This document shows positions 1 through 9,546 of a stretch of 39,877 nucleotides of DNA, piece after piece. The notes below the pieces were generated by a model, which worked only from the letters and a program-made list of their open reading frames with translations, was not told the origin of the DNA and searched no databases. Position 1 is the stretch's first letter, and every line of letters begins with the position of its first letter. The stretch is from Ramicandelaber brevisporus (lineage: Eukaryota; Kickxellomycota; Ramicandelaberales; Ramicandelaberaceae), in the NCBI GenBank assembly GCA_025201865.1, contig MU602868.1, positions 1-39,877 on the forward strand, in the 5' to 3' direction. The position numbers and the translations under genes were made by a program.

Positions 1-629
1 TCAAGCGCAGCGACGGCTCGGATCCGCAGCTGCACCTGCTCGTGTGCAACGCCGGAGTGATGAACACGCCGCTGTTCGAGACTCCCGACGGATTCGAGCT
101 GCAGTGGGGCACCAACCACATCGGCCACTTCCAGCTGGTGCGGCTGCTCCGCCCGCGCCTGGTCCGCGGGTCGCGCGTGGTCGTGCTCAGCTCGTGCGCC
201 AGCAACGTCGTGTCGGCCATCGACTACGCCGCGCTGTCGCCGGACTACACGACATACAACCGCTACCGCGCATACGGCCACTCGAAGCTGGCCAACCTGA
301 TCTTCGCCAAGGCGCTCGCTCGCCGCGTGAAGGCCGACGGCGTGGCTGTGTATGCGCCGCATCCCGGCGCTGTGGCGACCAATCTGTTCCGGCACGACGC
401 GCTGACTGCGATGCTGATGCCGGTTGGCAGCTTCCTGTTCCGGACGCCGCTCGAAGGCGCGCTGACGCCAATCATGTGCGCACTCTCGCCCGAGGTGGCT
501 GCCGAGACCGGATACTACTACGCGGACAGAATGAGATTCGCGTCGCATCCGGTTGCCGACGACGTCGCTATTCAAGACGACCTGTGGAGCTACACCGAGC
601 AGGTCATCGATGCGGCTCTCTGTCGTTAA
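1..629 (+). CDS. Short-chain dehydrogenase/reductase, 3' part
   Basis: The frame is open from base 3 to the TAA at 627-629, so this is a 5'-truncated gene whose start lies outside the window. Visible SDR landmarks in order are the NAG motif (VCNAGVM, structural role near the cofactor), the TNHIGHF segment, the catalytic serine in VVLSSCAS, the YxxxK catalytic pair in YGHSKLAN, and the PG segment HPGAVATNL after the active site. These resemble the retinol dehydrogenase/WW-domain-oxidoreductase-like classical SDRs, which use NAD(P)H to interconvert alcohols and ketones. The Rossmann GxxxGxG motif would lie upstream and cannot be seen. The substrate cannot be inferred. Codons end almost always in G or C, more strongly than in the neighbouring genes. 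It is followed by about 1 kb without a convincing gene. Confidence 0.9.
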   Translation, partial: KRSDGSDPQLHLLVCNAGVMNTPLFETPDGFELQWGTNHIGHFQLVRLLRPRLVRGSRVVVLSSCASNVVSAIDYAALSPDYTTYNRYRAYGHSKLANLIFAKALARRVKADGVAVYAPHPGAVATNLFRHDALTAMLMPVGSFLFRTPLEGALTPIMCALSPEVAAETGYYYADRMRFASHPVADDVAIQDDLWSYTEQVIDAALCR

Positions 630-1674
630 ACTGTTTCTGCTCACTCCACATTATTCTCACTTGTCAACATTCAACTTGAACTTGCACTGCCTCACACTCA
701 TTCAACGCAACTCACCGCAAATGAAATGAAAAGAAAAGAAATACATTGATAAAGTTCACCACAGCATCCCGAATCAAGCTGGCAATTACTGCCAACACTC
801 ATCTATCACCTTCAAAAGAGTGTTTCAAAGTTCTTTCAGGTAGAAATTGATAACGGGCCGCACACATTGCATCCCAGTATGGCAAACTTACAGCCGACTG
901 TTATGTACATTTACATGTGTGTGATTGCCTTTCGTATCTTCCGTGCTCTTTTCGCACACAGCTTGATTTGTTTCCTTTTTGCACTCCACAGTGAAGGTAT
1001 CATCTTTGTCCCAGTGTAAATTGCAATAAAAAACAAAACGTGGGAAGCTCAGTCTGCCCAATGCGTGCTGGCTTCGAGAGCGTGTAACAGAGTTGCAATC
1101 ACCCCCTCCTCCACACACATGTATGTGCTTCGTGTTTCATGTTAGCCCTGGGACTGTGCGTTGCTGTGAAGTCTGCTGCTGTAGTTAATCTACAGTCAGT
1201 CTCATCTTCATATAACTGTTGATATGCAGAACTGCGCCGCCTGTGTGCTCAGGCATATTTTCTTTTTCTTTTACATCCTTTCTCTCCTGACTTGCTCGGT
1301 GATATGGCATTTGTATTCTTGCTTGCTCTCACTCAATTGAGCTGAGAGACAGCAAGCGGTGACTACTCTTTCCACTCTCATCTCTTCAACTTCTTTGCCG
1401 ACTGTCGAGATGCAGAATACTCACGATTCTCGTCACTCTTTCCTTTGAATGTATATGTGTATATACATGTGGGGACAGCGCTCGTCCGAGCATATATCAT
1501 CGAGCCTCTACTTCTACATCACAGTACAGCTCTTTCCAGTCGTTTGATCCTTGCTCTCTCCCCACTCGCTCGCTCACTCACTCACGCACAAACACTCGCT
1601 CACTCACGCACAAGCACGTACGCACAAACACACACAGACCCTCTCTGCCCTCTCTCTCTCTCTCTCGCTCAGAT
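630..1674. other. Intergenic region with CT/CA-rich leader before the orphan gene
   Basis: I see no credible gene here. The first part is the probable 3' untranslated region of the dehydrogenase. From about 1260 the plus strand becomes pyrimidine-rich. It ends in CTCACT/CACGCA repeats (about 1563-1630) and a CT run (1651-1672), followed by GCTCAG directly before the ATG at 1675. That arrangement fits a pyrimidine-rich promoter/leader or, alternatively, the 3' end of a 5'-leader intron. A short upstream reading frame (ATG near 1410, 12 codons) lies inside the leader. Confidence 0.5.
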
Positions 1675-2031
1675 ATGAAGCACACGGCAAACGGTTATCT
1701 TACCAAACAAGGTGATTATTTAACTGGCCACTTCACAAACGAATTTGGCTCTGTCATCGCTACTGTTAAGCTGAGTACCCCTGTTAAGAAGCCAATCACC
1801 GCACCAATGGCCATTATCGAGTACGAGGATATCAAGGATCTCGAGGGTGAACTCATGATCGAGCCTGGTTCGACGGTTGGACCAAAACAGCTCAATCTTT
1901 TGCTTAAGAACGTGGAGTCTGACACCAAGGTGACGATCACTGGCAAGCTCAATATGCTGGTTCCGAAGCCCGTTAGAGAATTTAGTGGCACGGGTTTATT
2001 CCATCTGCGGCAATTTGTAACTCTCCAATAA
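1675..2031 (+). CDS. Orphan 118-residue beta-rich protein
   Basis: This ATG-started frame of 118 residues lies between pyrimidine-rich leader sequence and an AATAAA signal at 2164. I do not recognise the family. The protein has no signal peptide, transmembrane segment or cysteine. It shows alternating hydrophobic and polar residues typical of beta strands (for example YLTGHFTNEFGSVIATVKL and TKVTITGKLNML), suggesting a small beta-barrel or beta-sandwich. Coding likelihood rests on the amino-acid complexity, the absence of low-complexity tracts and the ordered 5' and 3' signals. The CAG two bases before the ATG could be a splice acceptor, in which case an upstream exon might be missing. It is convergent with the RasGAP gene, with 288 bases between the stops. 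Confidence 0.65.
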   Translation: MKHTANGYLTKQGDYLTGHFTNEFGSVIATVKLSTPVKKPITAPMAIIEYEDIKDLEGELMIEPGSTVGPKQLNLLLKNVESDTKVTITGKLNMLVPKPVREFSGTGLFHLRQFVTLQ

Positions 2032-2163
2032 CTATAGTATATCTTTTTTGGTTTAAACTTTTCGGTTTGCTGTCCTTGTTTTGATTAAACAGTAATGCTG
2101 TTCCTGTAGATCAATCAGAACACAACTGTATACGTAAATGCGTGATGGCAAGGCGAATGCCGC

Positions 2164-2169
2164 AATAAA
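2164..2169 (+). terminator. Polyadenylation signal of the orphan gene
   Basis: A perfect AATAAA lies about 133 bases after the stop of the 118-residue gene, in an AT-rich stretch before the convergent RasGAP gene. Confidence 0.5.
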
Positions 2170-2319
2170 ATGAACCACACCAAGCCTGTGTTACAATTTA
2201 TAGCACTCGCAATCCATCAAATAAGTATAAGGTATGAGAGAAAAGATTGATATGTTTTAAAGTGTAGCTTGCAAATATAAAAAAAGTCGATGAATAGAAA
2301 TTGGGTTATACTTTTACTT

Positions 2320-5300
2320 TTAATGAATTGGACCCTTTGGCACTTCCACAGCAACATCGGCCAAACCAGACTCGGCGCAGCGCTTGGTCAGCTCACAGAT
2401 ACGGTCGCATTCGTGCAACAAATCCTTGAGCAGCATTGGCGACGATTCAGTGTTGCCAACCGACTGAATCAAACGGTACACATCCTGGCGGTGATGCTGA
2501 GAAATCTTGGCAGCGAAGGTGGACATCTCGAGGTCGATATCAACAAGGCAGGCTGAGCGCGGCGAGGCAAAGGACTGCTCGGGACGCATGTTAGTGCCAT
2601 TGAGCGGATTGGTCTTGTCAGCAGCGCTGTGGTTGTGGCCATATTGGTTGTGGATGCGGTGACCGTTGCTGTTGTAGCCGTAGTGGTGGCTGTGCTCATT
2701 CATGGATGGAGAGGCATAGGTGGAGAGAGCAGGCGAGATGATACCGCCTGGACCAACTGGTGTCGAGCTTGATGGAGAAATGGACGGGAAGAGACGGTAG
2801 TAAACATCATCTGGAATGACATACATGTCATTGCGTGGCACTGTGACCGAGGAGGTTTGGCCGCCATGGCTGCTGCCGTAGTTTTCGTGTGAGTTGTGGC
2901 TAACAAACGAGCGAGCAGATGAGTATGGCTGATAGTTGTGCTGCTGCTGCTGAGAAATGCCGAGATGGCTGTGGTGGATGCTGGCAGTGTCGCTCATGTC
3001 TGCAGAGTTGGCTTCCGGAGTGGCCAGTGCATCCAAGAAAGCCAGCATGGATGGCGTGTTCTCCTTGATAACCTCGGCCATTGGCATCATGTGTGGCTCC
3101 TTGACCTCGCTGAGATTGGCCATGGCCTGCAGGACTTTGGCGAGCAAGACAAGAGTGCGCATCACCTGCGAGTCAGGGTTGGTGTTGACAATACCAAATG
3201 TGCGCGGTGAAGTGAGAGCTGGGCAGATCAGACGCAGGAAGAACATTGCGCTGATGCAGGTGTAGCGCACATTGCTTGAGGCAGCACCACCACTGCCACC
3301 ACCACCGTGGAGACCAGCACTGAGGTTGCCGCTGCTGCCGCTGTGATGAAGCGGAATAGGACTTGGAGGTATGGCTGGAGAGTGATGGTATCCAGATGGA
3401 CGGCGAGATGCACCGCTGCCATAGTAGGCAGCATGGCCAGATGAAGACGTTCCAAACTTGGCATCGATGAGGGAACGAACGCGAGAGAACACCTCGCGGA
3501 GATCGGGTGGAATGAAGCGAGCAGAGTTGATGATGGCATTCCACAGCTGGCGGAAGTACGGCTTGAATACATTCCACTTTGATGTCAGCAACTCAGAAGA
3601 CACTCCTCCATTGCTACCAGTGCTGTTTCCAGAAGCAGCTGCATTGGCGAGAGAAGATGGGGTGACCGAAGTGGTAACCAGGCGAGCAGGATCCACCTCG
3701 CACACGATGTGACGGCTGCAAATATCACGAATGACGCCACCAATGGCTTCATTCACATACGGAATGCCCACAATTCTCATGTAAACATCAAACCCTTTGG
3801 TGAAAAGAGTATTGCCACGGAACAGGATGTTTGGATTGTCAGTCTTGGAGATTTCATGGGCAGCCAGCATTGTCAACCAGTCGAGTGCTCTATTCTCACC
3901 CATTGCAACTTTAAGCATCTTATCAACAACCCAGTCAATGCTATGTGAAACTGTGTGCAAGTCAAATGTAAGACGAGACTCGAAATCAGCCAACATGTTA
4001 ACCAGTGGGCGATACTCAACAGAAGGCAGTACAATGAAGCTGTCAACACGAACCATTAAGTGCACATCTCCAACATGAGAGGTTGATGTTTGCAAGGATG
4101 GTGGATGGCCTTGACGAACTGTAGCTGAGGATGCAGACGGAGATGAGTCACTATTAGTCAAGGCAGCATTGTTGTCGGCTGAAGATGCTGAGCCGCTGCT
4201 GCCATCTTTGTTTGAAGCAATGAATGGGAAGTGGCCTTGGTAGGTGACACCAGGAGTCAGTGTTTCCAAATTAACAAAAGCTTCGCCCAGCAAAGTTGAA
4301 CGGTGAGTGGTGGCTGCGTGGCTGTTAATGGCAATGGCCAACCCACTGCGCAATGAGGGAATGTTGGAGAATGCAAAATCATCACTATGGCCATGTCCAT
4401 GATGATTGCTGCTATGGCTGCTATGGCTGCTGCTGCTACCACCACCACCACCACCACTGCTATTGCTACTGGATGACGAGCGAATGTGACGAACTGAAGT
4501 GCGACCAACATATTCACCAGCCAATCTAACAGTCAAATAATGGTCAACCTTCTGGTCAGATTTGATATCACTGACACGAAGCTGTAAAGCACGAGCACAT
4601 CTGAAATCTGGAATGTTATTCTTGTTTGGATGATGCACATCTGGAATAGTAAGCGCCATTATAGCACAAATCCAAGCAGTCTTATGGCGCCAGTTATCTG
4701 TGGACAAATACACCAACTCATTCTCACTGCCAGATTTGTTGTTGTTTACGCGGAGAAGGAAGCTACGCTGGTTACCAAATACACTTTCATGACAATTGGC
4801 CACATTATGACGATGGACATTATTCAGGTTAATGGTGTATAAAATCTGATGAGTGCCAAGCTCTTTGAATACAAGTGCAGATTCACTAGCATTATACTCC
4901 AAGACTGCTTCAGTGCGAACCCATTCTGCCTGTTCAAGTGCATCGCTCACCAGCTGGAATGTACTGGTGCCATTGGCGTTGGTCAAGTGGCCGTAAATGG
5001 AGAGCGTGCCAATGAGTAACTCAGTCATCATTGACTGGCCACTGCCATGATGGTTGCCATGATGAGAGGCAGATAATGAACCAACGTGGCTGCCTGGTCC
5101 ACTGGCGCTGCCATTGGTGGGGAACAATCCATGCTGATGATGCGAATGAGAGTGGTGACCACCAAATGAAGCGCTCGACACACTGCCTGGGCCACGCTGA
5201 AGCTGGCCAGGGAAAGATGAAGTCATGCCCAGCCCAATGTCAATGCCAGAAACACTAGCTTCGCCATCATCCAGCTGCTGGAAGTTTGGATTGAAGCTCT

Positions 5301-6345
5301 GCATCGTACGGCAATACCCAGTCGCATCTTGGTGAATGGCAAATTGGACGTAGATGGACGGAGTGTCTTCTGGATAGACAGTAACTTGAAGTACATTTTG
5401 GCGGTGATGGAAGTCAGTCTTAGATATATTGCACTGAGTTAAGTCATATTCCAAGTGAGTGTTCTGATCCAATGAGTACAAATCCATCATTCCATTCTCT
5501 CTGACACGCAAGAACTCATATGTCCAATGTGCATTTGCATTGTTAGTTGAATACCAAACAAGAACCTCACCCTCGAGTGGAACACTGTAGTCTGCTGTAT
5601 ACGTCTCATTACCACCAGCAGCACCACCAGCGGCAGCAGATGACTCCTTGCCCAGCTTGGGTGTAGACTCTCCAGATGCACCGGCAGCTGAATCATCAGG
5701 CTTGACGCCAAGGCCAAGAATGAACTGGTTGAGCATTGCGGTCATGTCATCTGGAATGGGGACAGCCTGGCCAATGCGCTCTGGAACCTTGATGGCAGAA
5801 TGAGGTGGAACCTTGTGAGTACCAAACACTGCATGGCACAGCTCAGAGTGAAGCTGGCGGTATGAATCGTACAGCTCATCTGCACGACGGAGATCAGCCT
5901 CAAACAGCGCAGTTGCCGCCAGGATGGAGCGTTTGGCATCGGCGAGTTTGGCAGCAGCCTTGACGCGACGCTTGGCAGGAGCCGTTGGGACCAAGTGACG
6001 ACCATATTCGGAGAAGGCACTGCTGTACTGCGAGAATGCAACCATGTAGGCATCTTTGGACTCGTGCATGATGTGAGAGAGTTTGTCAGCGGCGGCGATC
6101 AGCTCAGTGGCGCGGGCATCAAGCTCAGCAAGATGCTCATCGGTATCATCCTCAGAGTCATACTCGTCAGACTCGGCTTCTTCATGGAGGCCATGGGCAG
6201 CCTCAGTGACCACGGCAAGACGAGACTTCCAGTCGCGATACTTGGTGGCATGAGCCTCGGTTGCCGTGGTCGCAGCCAAGAGATATTGGTGCTTGGAAAA
6301 GAGCGCGTGGCAATCCGGAGTATCAGTAACCAACTTGCGAGTCAT
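2320..6345 (-). CDS. RasGAP protein with PH-like, C2 and RasGAP domains
   Basis: This protein of 1341 residues probably switches off a Ras-type GTPase at the membrane. The order is a helical, coiled-coil-like N-terminus (1-210), a PH-like segment (about 258-330), a second PH-like domain (about 442-568), C2 (about 585-768), RasGAP (about 775-1115) and a disordered tail. The arginine finger is R843 in ILFRGNTLFTKG and the FLR motif is at R1038 in FFLRLICPALTSP. The 195-residue spacing is longer than the family norm because two Ser/Gly-rich insertions interrupt the domain. C2 followed by GAP recalls fungal Bud2/Cla2 and animal RASAL/SynGAP. Which GTPase it acts on is not shown. The frame stays open 63 codons upstream of the chosen ATG (6343-6345), but that stretch is pure pyrimidine-rich leader with no ATG-linked domain, so I start at MTRKLVTD. 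Confidence 0.9.
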   Translation of the reverse strand: MTRKLVTDTPDCHALFSKHQYLLAATTATEAHATKYRDWKSRLAVVTEAAHGLHEEAESDEYDSEDDTDEHLAELDARATELIAAADKLSHIMHESKDAYMVAFSQYSSAFSEYGRHLVPTAPAKRRVKAAAKLADAKRSILAATALFEADLRRADELYDSYRQLHSELCHAVFGTHKVPPHSAIKVPERIGQAVPIPDDMTAMLNQFILGLGVKPDDSAAGASGESTPKLGKESSAAAGGAAGGNETYTADYSVPLEGEVLVWYSTNNANAHWTYEFLRVRENGMMDLYSLDQNTHLEYDLTQCNISKTDFHHRQNVLQVTVYPEDTPSIYVQFAIHQDATGYCRTMQSFNPNFQQLDDGEASVSGIDIGLGMTSSFPGQLQRGPGSVSSASFGGHHSHSHHQHGLFPTNGSASGPGSHVGSLSASHHGNHHGSGQSMMTELLIGTLSIYGHLTNANGTSTFQLVSDALEQAEWVRTEAVLEYNASESALVFKELGTHQILYTINLNNVHRHNVANCHESVFGNQRSFLLRVNNNKSGSENELVYLSTDNWRHKTAWICAIMALTIPDVHHPNKNNIPDFRCARALQLRVSDIKSDQKVDHYLTVRLAGEYVGRTSVRHIRSSSSSNSSGGGGGGSSSSHSSHSSNHHGHGHSDDFAFSNIPSLRSGLAIAINSHAATTHRSTLLGEAFVNLETLTPGVTYQGHFPFIASNKDGSSGSASSADNNAALTNSDSSPSASSATVRQGHPPSLQTSTSHVGDVHLMVRVDSFIVLPSVEYRPLVNMLADFESRLTFDLHTVSHSIDWVVDKMLKVAMGENRALDWLTMLAAHEISKTDNPNILFRGNTLFTKGFDVYMRIVGIPYVNEAIGGVIRDICSRHIVCEVDPARLVTTSVTPSSLANAAASGNSTGSNGGVSSELLTSKWNVFKPYFRQLWNAIINSARFIPPDLREVFSRVRSLIDAKFGTSSSGHAAYYGSGASRRPSGYHHSPAIPPSPIPLHHSGSSGNLSAGLHGGGGSGGAASSNVRYTCISAMFFLRLICPALTSPRTFGIVNTNPDSQVMRTLVLLAKVLQAMANLSEVKEPHMMPMAEVIKENTPSMLAFLDALATPEANSADMSDTASIHHSHLGISQQQQHNYQPYSSARSFVSHNSHENYGSSHGGQTSSVTVPRNDMYVIPDDVYYRLFPSISPSSSTPVGPGGIISPALSTYASPSMNEHSHHYGYNSNGHRIHNQYGHNHSAADKTNPLNGTNMRPEQSFASPRSACLVDIDLEMSTFAAKISQHHRQDVYRLIQSVGNTESSPMLLKDLLHECDRICELTKRCAESGLADVAVEVPKGPIH

Positions 6346-7050
6346 CGTAGATACAAACAAACAGGGAAGGAGAGAAGGAAGAGAGAAAGAAAAACAAAAA
6401 CAAAGTGATGTCAGAAAAGGAGGGAGGAGCGAGGAAGGTAGAGGATTGAGGGAGGAGTAGAGGGAGGATGACGAAGCTGGAGATGGAGGAGAGCGCGCTG
6501 GGCTAGTCAAATGATTGAGAAGAGCAGTACACAATCGATGAGAGAGAAAGCGAAAGAAACGGAGAACGAGAGAACAAAAGAAAGAACGAAAGAAAAAGAA
6601 GCGGCGTTGATGATGTCGCTGCTATATTGAGTGTTTTTTTTGTGTTTTTCTTGTGGGTATGTGAGTGAGTAAGTGAGAGTGTGGGTTGATGTTGATGTGC
6701 GAGAGTGTCACTCTGCTTTTGGTATGTGTGAGGGTGAAGGAAGCTGACAGTCTGCCACAGAGCAAGTGTGAGTGAGTGAGTGTGTGTGTGTGTGTGCTAG
6801 CCAGCTAGTTTGAAGTTGGAGAGCAGAAGATATGAGCGCGGGAAGAGGCGAGGAGGATGTGGAAGGAAAGAAGGAAGAAGGCAGTTGCGACTGATATCGG
6901 CAAGCAAGGAAGAAGAGCGAGAGCGGTCTATGCTGATGGAAGTCGAACAAAGGAAGAACGAAGCGAGATACAAGGCGAATCTATATACTACTGAAGCAGC
7001 ACCGACCACCGCCACAAGCAATTAAGAGACGAAGCGAAGAGATCGATGTC

Positions 7051-7080
7051 AAAAAAAGAAAGAAAGAAAGAAAGAAAGAG
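7051..7080. repeat. AAAG microsatellite
   Basis: Tandem AAAG units preceded by a short A run, in the intergenic region upstream of the RasGAP gene. Confidence 0.85.
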
Positions 7081-7551
7081 AGCACGCGAATAGAGCAGTC
7101 ATGGACCTCGTCTTCTCTTGACACTGCTGCTGCTGCTGCTGGTGCTGCCATTACTGCTATTGTTGTTGTTACTGCTATTGTTGTTGTTGCCGCTGCCACT
7201 GTGGCTGTTTTCATATTTCCACTCCTGTTGTTGATTTCGGAACTACTGTAGTATCAAATCGCAATTGACAGCAAGGAAAGAAAAAGAAAGAATGAGAGAA
7301 AGAAGGAAGGAAGACAAGCCCAGTCGCGGCCGCCGCCACTGTGGCTTTTTAGTCAAAAACAACAACAGCAACAACAGACGTCAGATCAGAATACTGCCGT
7401 GCAATAACACACGAGTGTGTATGAACAGCGATAGTGTGGGAAATCCAGTAGCTGAGTATGTGGTTCTCGAATATTTTTTTTATTACACTGCCATATTTTG
7501 CGAGACTCGTGTTCTTAGGAGGGGAGTGGCGTCGGTGATGCCTGTGGCTTT

Positions 7552-7558
7552 TTGTTGC

Positions 7559-7598
<40 letters not shown>

Positions 7599-7606
7599 GC
7601 TGTTGC
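7552..7606. repeat. TTG trinucleotide microsatellite
   Basis: About 18 TTG units with rare CTG interruptions, about 100 bases beyond the stop of the ING gene. On the minus strand it reads CAA/CAG, the same unit that encodes polyglutamine in neighbouring genes, but here it lies outside any supported coding frame. Confidence 0.9.
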
Positions 7607-7707
7607 TTCGGAGATGCCTTCAGATGCTAATTACTTTGAGTGCTCGTTTTTTTTTTTAAAAAAAAACAATAATGATAACGATAATGAGGTAATTACACAT
7701 TTTAAGC

Positions 7708-8795
7708 TTAACGTCTCTTTCTGCATGCTTGACAATACCAAGAACCTTCGGGACTATCAGTTAAACCAACGCATTCATAGTGGAACCATTCAATCTCGCA
7801 ATCATCAGAGTCGCATGCAATCATCTGTCCAAATTGAGGTCTCTTGCAGTGGCAGTAAATGATACCTGAGTCGTCCAATTCTCCCATTTCACTATCGTAT
7901 TGCTCAAATTCATCCACACTTTGTTCTGCTGCCGCCGCTGCTGCTGCCGCTGATTGTTTATTACCACGAGTACTACGTCCACCGTCACGACGACCGCCAC
8001 CACCACGGCCTTGAGCTCCGCCACCACCACCTGACGTAGAAGCAGCGGTTGCCGGGGCTGAACGACCTCCAACTTTGCGACGCTTATAAGGGGTTCCATC
8101 TCCGCGATCAGATTCACTCATAAAACTATCATTGGCTGCGGTAGCTGTCGCTGCAGTGCTGCCACCACGCACTCCATCCATCCGACGAGATGTCAAGTTC
8201 TGCATTTCGGGAGCTAATCCGCCAGGCATTACAGTGCGTGGCATCACCATCTGTTCTTCATCGAGCTTGGTAAATGCTGCATCTAATCTTCTAATGTGCC
8301 GATCTACAATGTCATACGTTTGTGTTGCAAGATTCAACTTGTCTTCGCTATGTTTCAATGCATCGTTGAACAAGCCCGCTAGCTTACGCAGGCGCTGAGT
8401 ACGTTCCGCTGCTGAAATTGGTCCACGAGTCTCTTCCTCCTGTTGCTGCTGTTGCTTATTCTGTTGCTTATTCTGTTGTTGCTGTTGTTGTTGTGCATCA
8501 GTCGCCTCTGGATTGGCAACCTTCAGGAAGTCTAGCACCTCAGACTCAATACTGCCAACAGACGTCGCTGTCCGGCTATCCAAGTCGCCAAGCAGCTTCA
8601 GATTGCGCTGCACATCAAGCGGCAGCGACTCCAAACCTGTTGTCCAAGTCAAGCAACGAAATACAGTGGAGATGCAAACGGCGATCGTTGTCAGTGCAAC
8701 TAGCTGATGTCTACAATGGTGACACGCTTGCAGTCGTGCGTCGTTCTGGTATCTTCCAACGTACTGATCAAAAAGTCCTCGAGCGAGTAAAGCAT
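7708..8795 (-). CDS. ING-family PHD-finger chromatin reader (two exons)
   Basis: ING proteins tether histone acetyltransferase or deacetylase complexes to H3K4-methylated nucleosomes. The C-terminus has a typical ING PHD finger: CHCKRPQFGQMIACDSDDCEIEWFHYECVGL in overall pattern, with zinc ligands C-x-C, C-x-C, H-x2-C and a final CQAC pair. The N-terminus has the ING helical region (LESLPLDVQRNLKLLGDLD), followed by Gln-rich and Gly/Arg-rich linkers. The long open frame lacks an ATG upstream of this region. Joining exon 1 (8795-8765, ATG, MLYSLEDFLI plus one base) to exon 2 (8636-7708) restores the LEDFLISLESLP sequence expected for the family and gives 319 residues. Whether it is the Yng1, Yng2/NuA4 or Pho23/Rpd3-type paralogue is not decided. 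Only 94 bases separate its ATG from the stop of the upstream flavodoxin gene. Confidence 0.88.
8637..8764 (-). other. Intron in the ING gene (128 bp)
   Basis: On the minus strand the donor is A|GTACGT (8764 downward) and the acceptor is ACAACAG|GT (ending at 8637). A TTGAC/CTGAC branch-point-like sequence lies about 20 and 60 bases before the acceptor. Removing it joins the exons in phase, with a split AGT serine codon. Confidence 0.82.
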
Positions 8796-8889
8796 CACGT
8801 TGCTTCTGCTTCTGGTGTTGTTAGTGTTGTTGTTGTTTACAATTCTGCGAAGAAAGTTGGTTTCAAAGTGTTTACATTCAGGTTCAAGC

Positions 8890-9546
8890 TCATGACTCCT
8901 CGCTAGCGATAGCATGCGCTCCAACAACGCTGCGACGGACAACCTCCGCAAACGACTTGCCGTGGGTGAAGGCAATCTCCAGCTCGGTCTTGGTGGGACG
9001 CACATCCAGCGGTAGATTGTTCCCGTTTACCGCAGACGCGCCATATGGAGTGCCTCCAATAACCTCATCGATGGTCGACATTCCCTGTGAGCGGTATCCA
9101 AGCGGCACGAAGTTTAAGCCCTGGTGAGCAAAGTATGTCAAAAAGGTCAAGGCAGTAGTTTCTTGTCCTCCATGTTGCGTGTTTGACGACGTAAAGATGC
9201 CGGCATGCTTACCAACCAGTGAACCTTTCGCCCACAGCCCGCCTGTTGCATCTAAGAATGCGCGCATCTGAGCACACGCCGTGCCGAAACGAGTTGGTGT
9301 GCCAAACAGGATGCCATCGGACTGCGCCAGGGTGTCTGGAGTAGCCAGCGGAATGTCAGTGAGTTCGGGTGCAGCGTGCATTTTGGTGAGAACCTCAACT
9401 GGCAGCGTCTCTGGCACGCGGTAGAGTTTGGCCTCAATGCCTGGAATGGTCTTGACGCCCTCAAGAATCTTCAACGCCATGCGGTGGTTGTGTCCATACA
9501 TGGAGTAGAACACGATGGAAATCTTGACGGGTAGCTTGGTCGACAT
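8890..9546 (-). CDS. Flavodoxin-fold NAD(P)H:quinone oxidoreductase (WrbA/Pst2/Ycp4 type)
   Basis: This 218-residue protein is close to the usual 200 residues of the family. WrbA-type enzymes bind FMN and reduce quinones by two electrons, protecting against oxidative stress. In fungi several members sit at the plasma membrane or eisosomes. Visible motifs are the FMN phosphate loop SMYGHNHRM (about 15-23), the FMN-binding GTPTRFG (82-88) followed by QMRAFLDATGGLW, and HGGQETT (125-131). These are the most typical signature of the family. The ATG at 9546 gives MSTKLPVKISIVFYS, where the first beta strand starts at once. The upstream in-frame stretch is an unrelated Lys/Arg/Gln-rich leader. The gene is tandem with the ING gene downstream and divergent from the crystallin-like gene. 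Confidence 0.95.
   Translation of the reverse strand: MSTKLPVKISIVFYSMYGHNHRMALKILEGVKTIPGIEAKLYRVPETLPVEVLTKMHAAPELTDIPLATPDTLAQSDGILFGTPTRFGTACAQMRAFLDATGGLWAKGSLVGKHAGIFTSSNTQHGGQETTALTFLTYFAHQGLNFVPLGYRSQGMSTIDEVIGGTPYGASAVNGNNLPLDVRPTKTELEIAFTHGKSFAEVVRRSVVGAHAIASEES

Larger units (their letters stand above)
6346..7707. other. RasGAP leader/promoter and 3' flank of the ING gene
   Basis: No gene is supported in these 1.36 kb. From 6346 to about 6970 the plus strand is purine-rich, so the RasGAP leader on the minus strand is pyrimidine-rich. The remainder holds microsatellites (AAAG, TTG, and mixed CTG/TTG at 7121-7200) and the ING 3' flank. Apparent frames here encode only poly-Cys or Ser/Leu-type tracts from the repeats. 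Confidence 0.6.

Noticed and set aside
7265-7630. 121-codon plus-strand frame with poly-Cys
   Set aside because: The poly-Cys is a translation of the TTG microsatellite (as TGT); the remainder has no domain.
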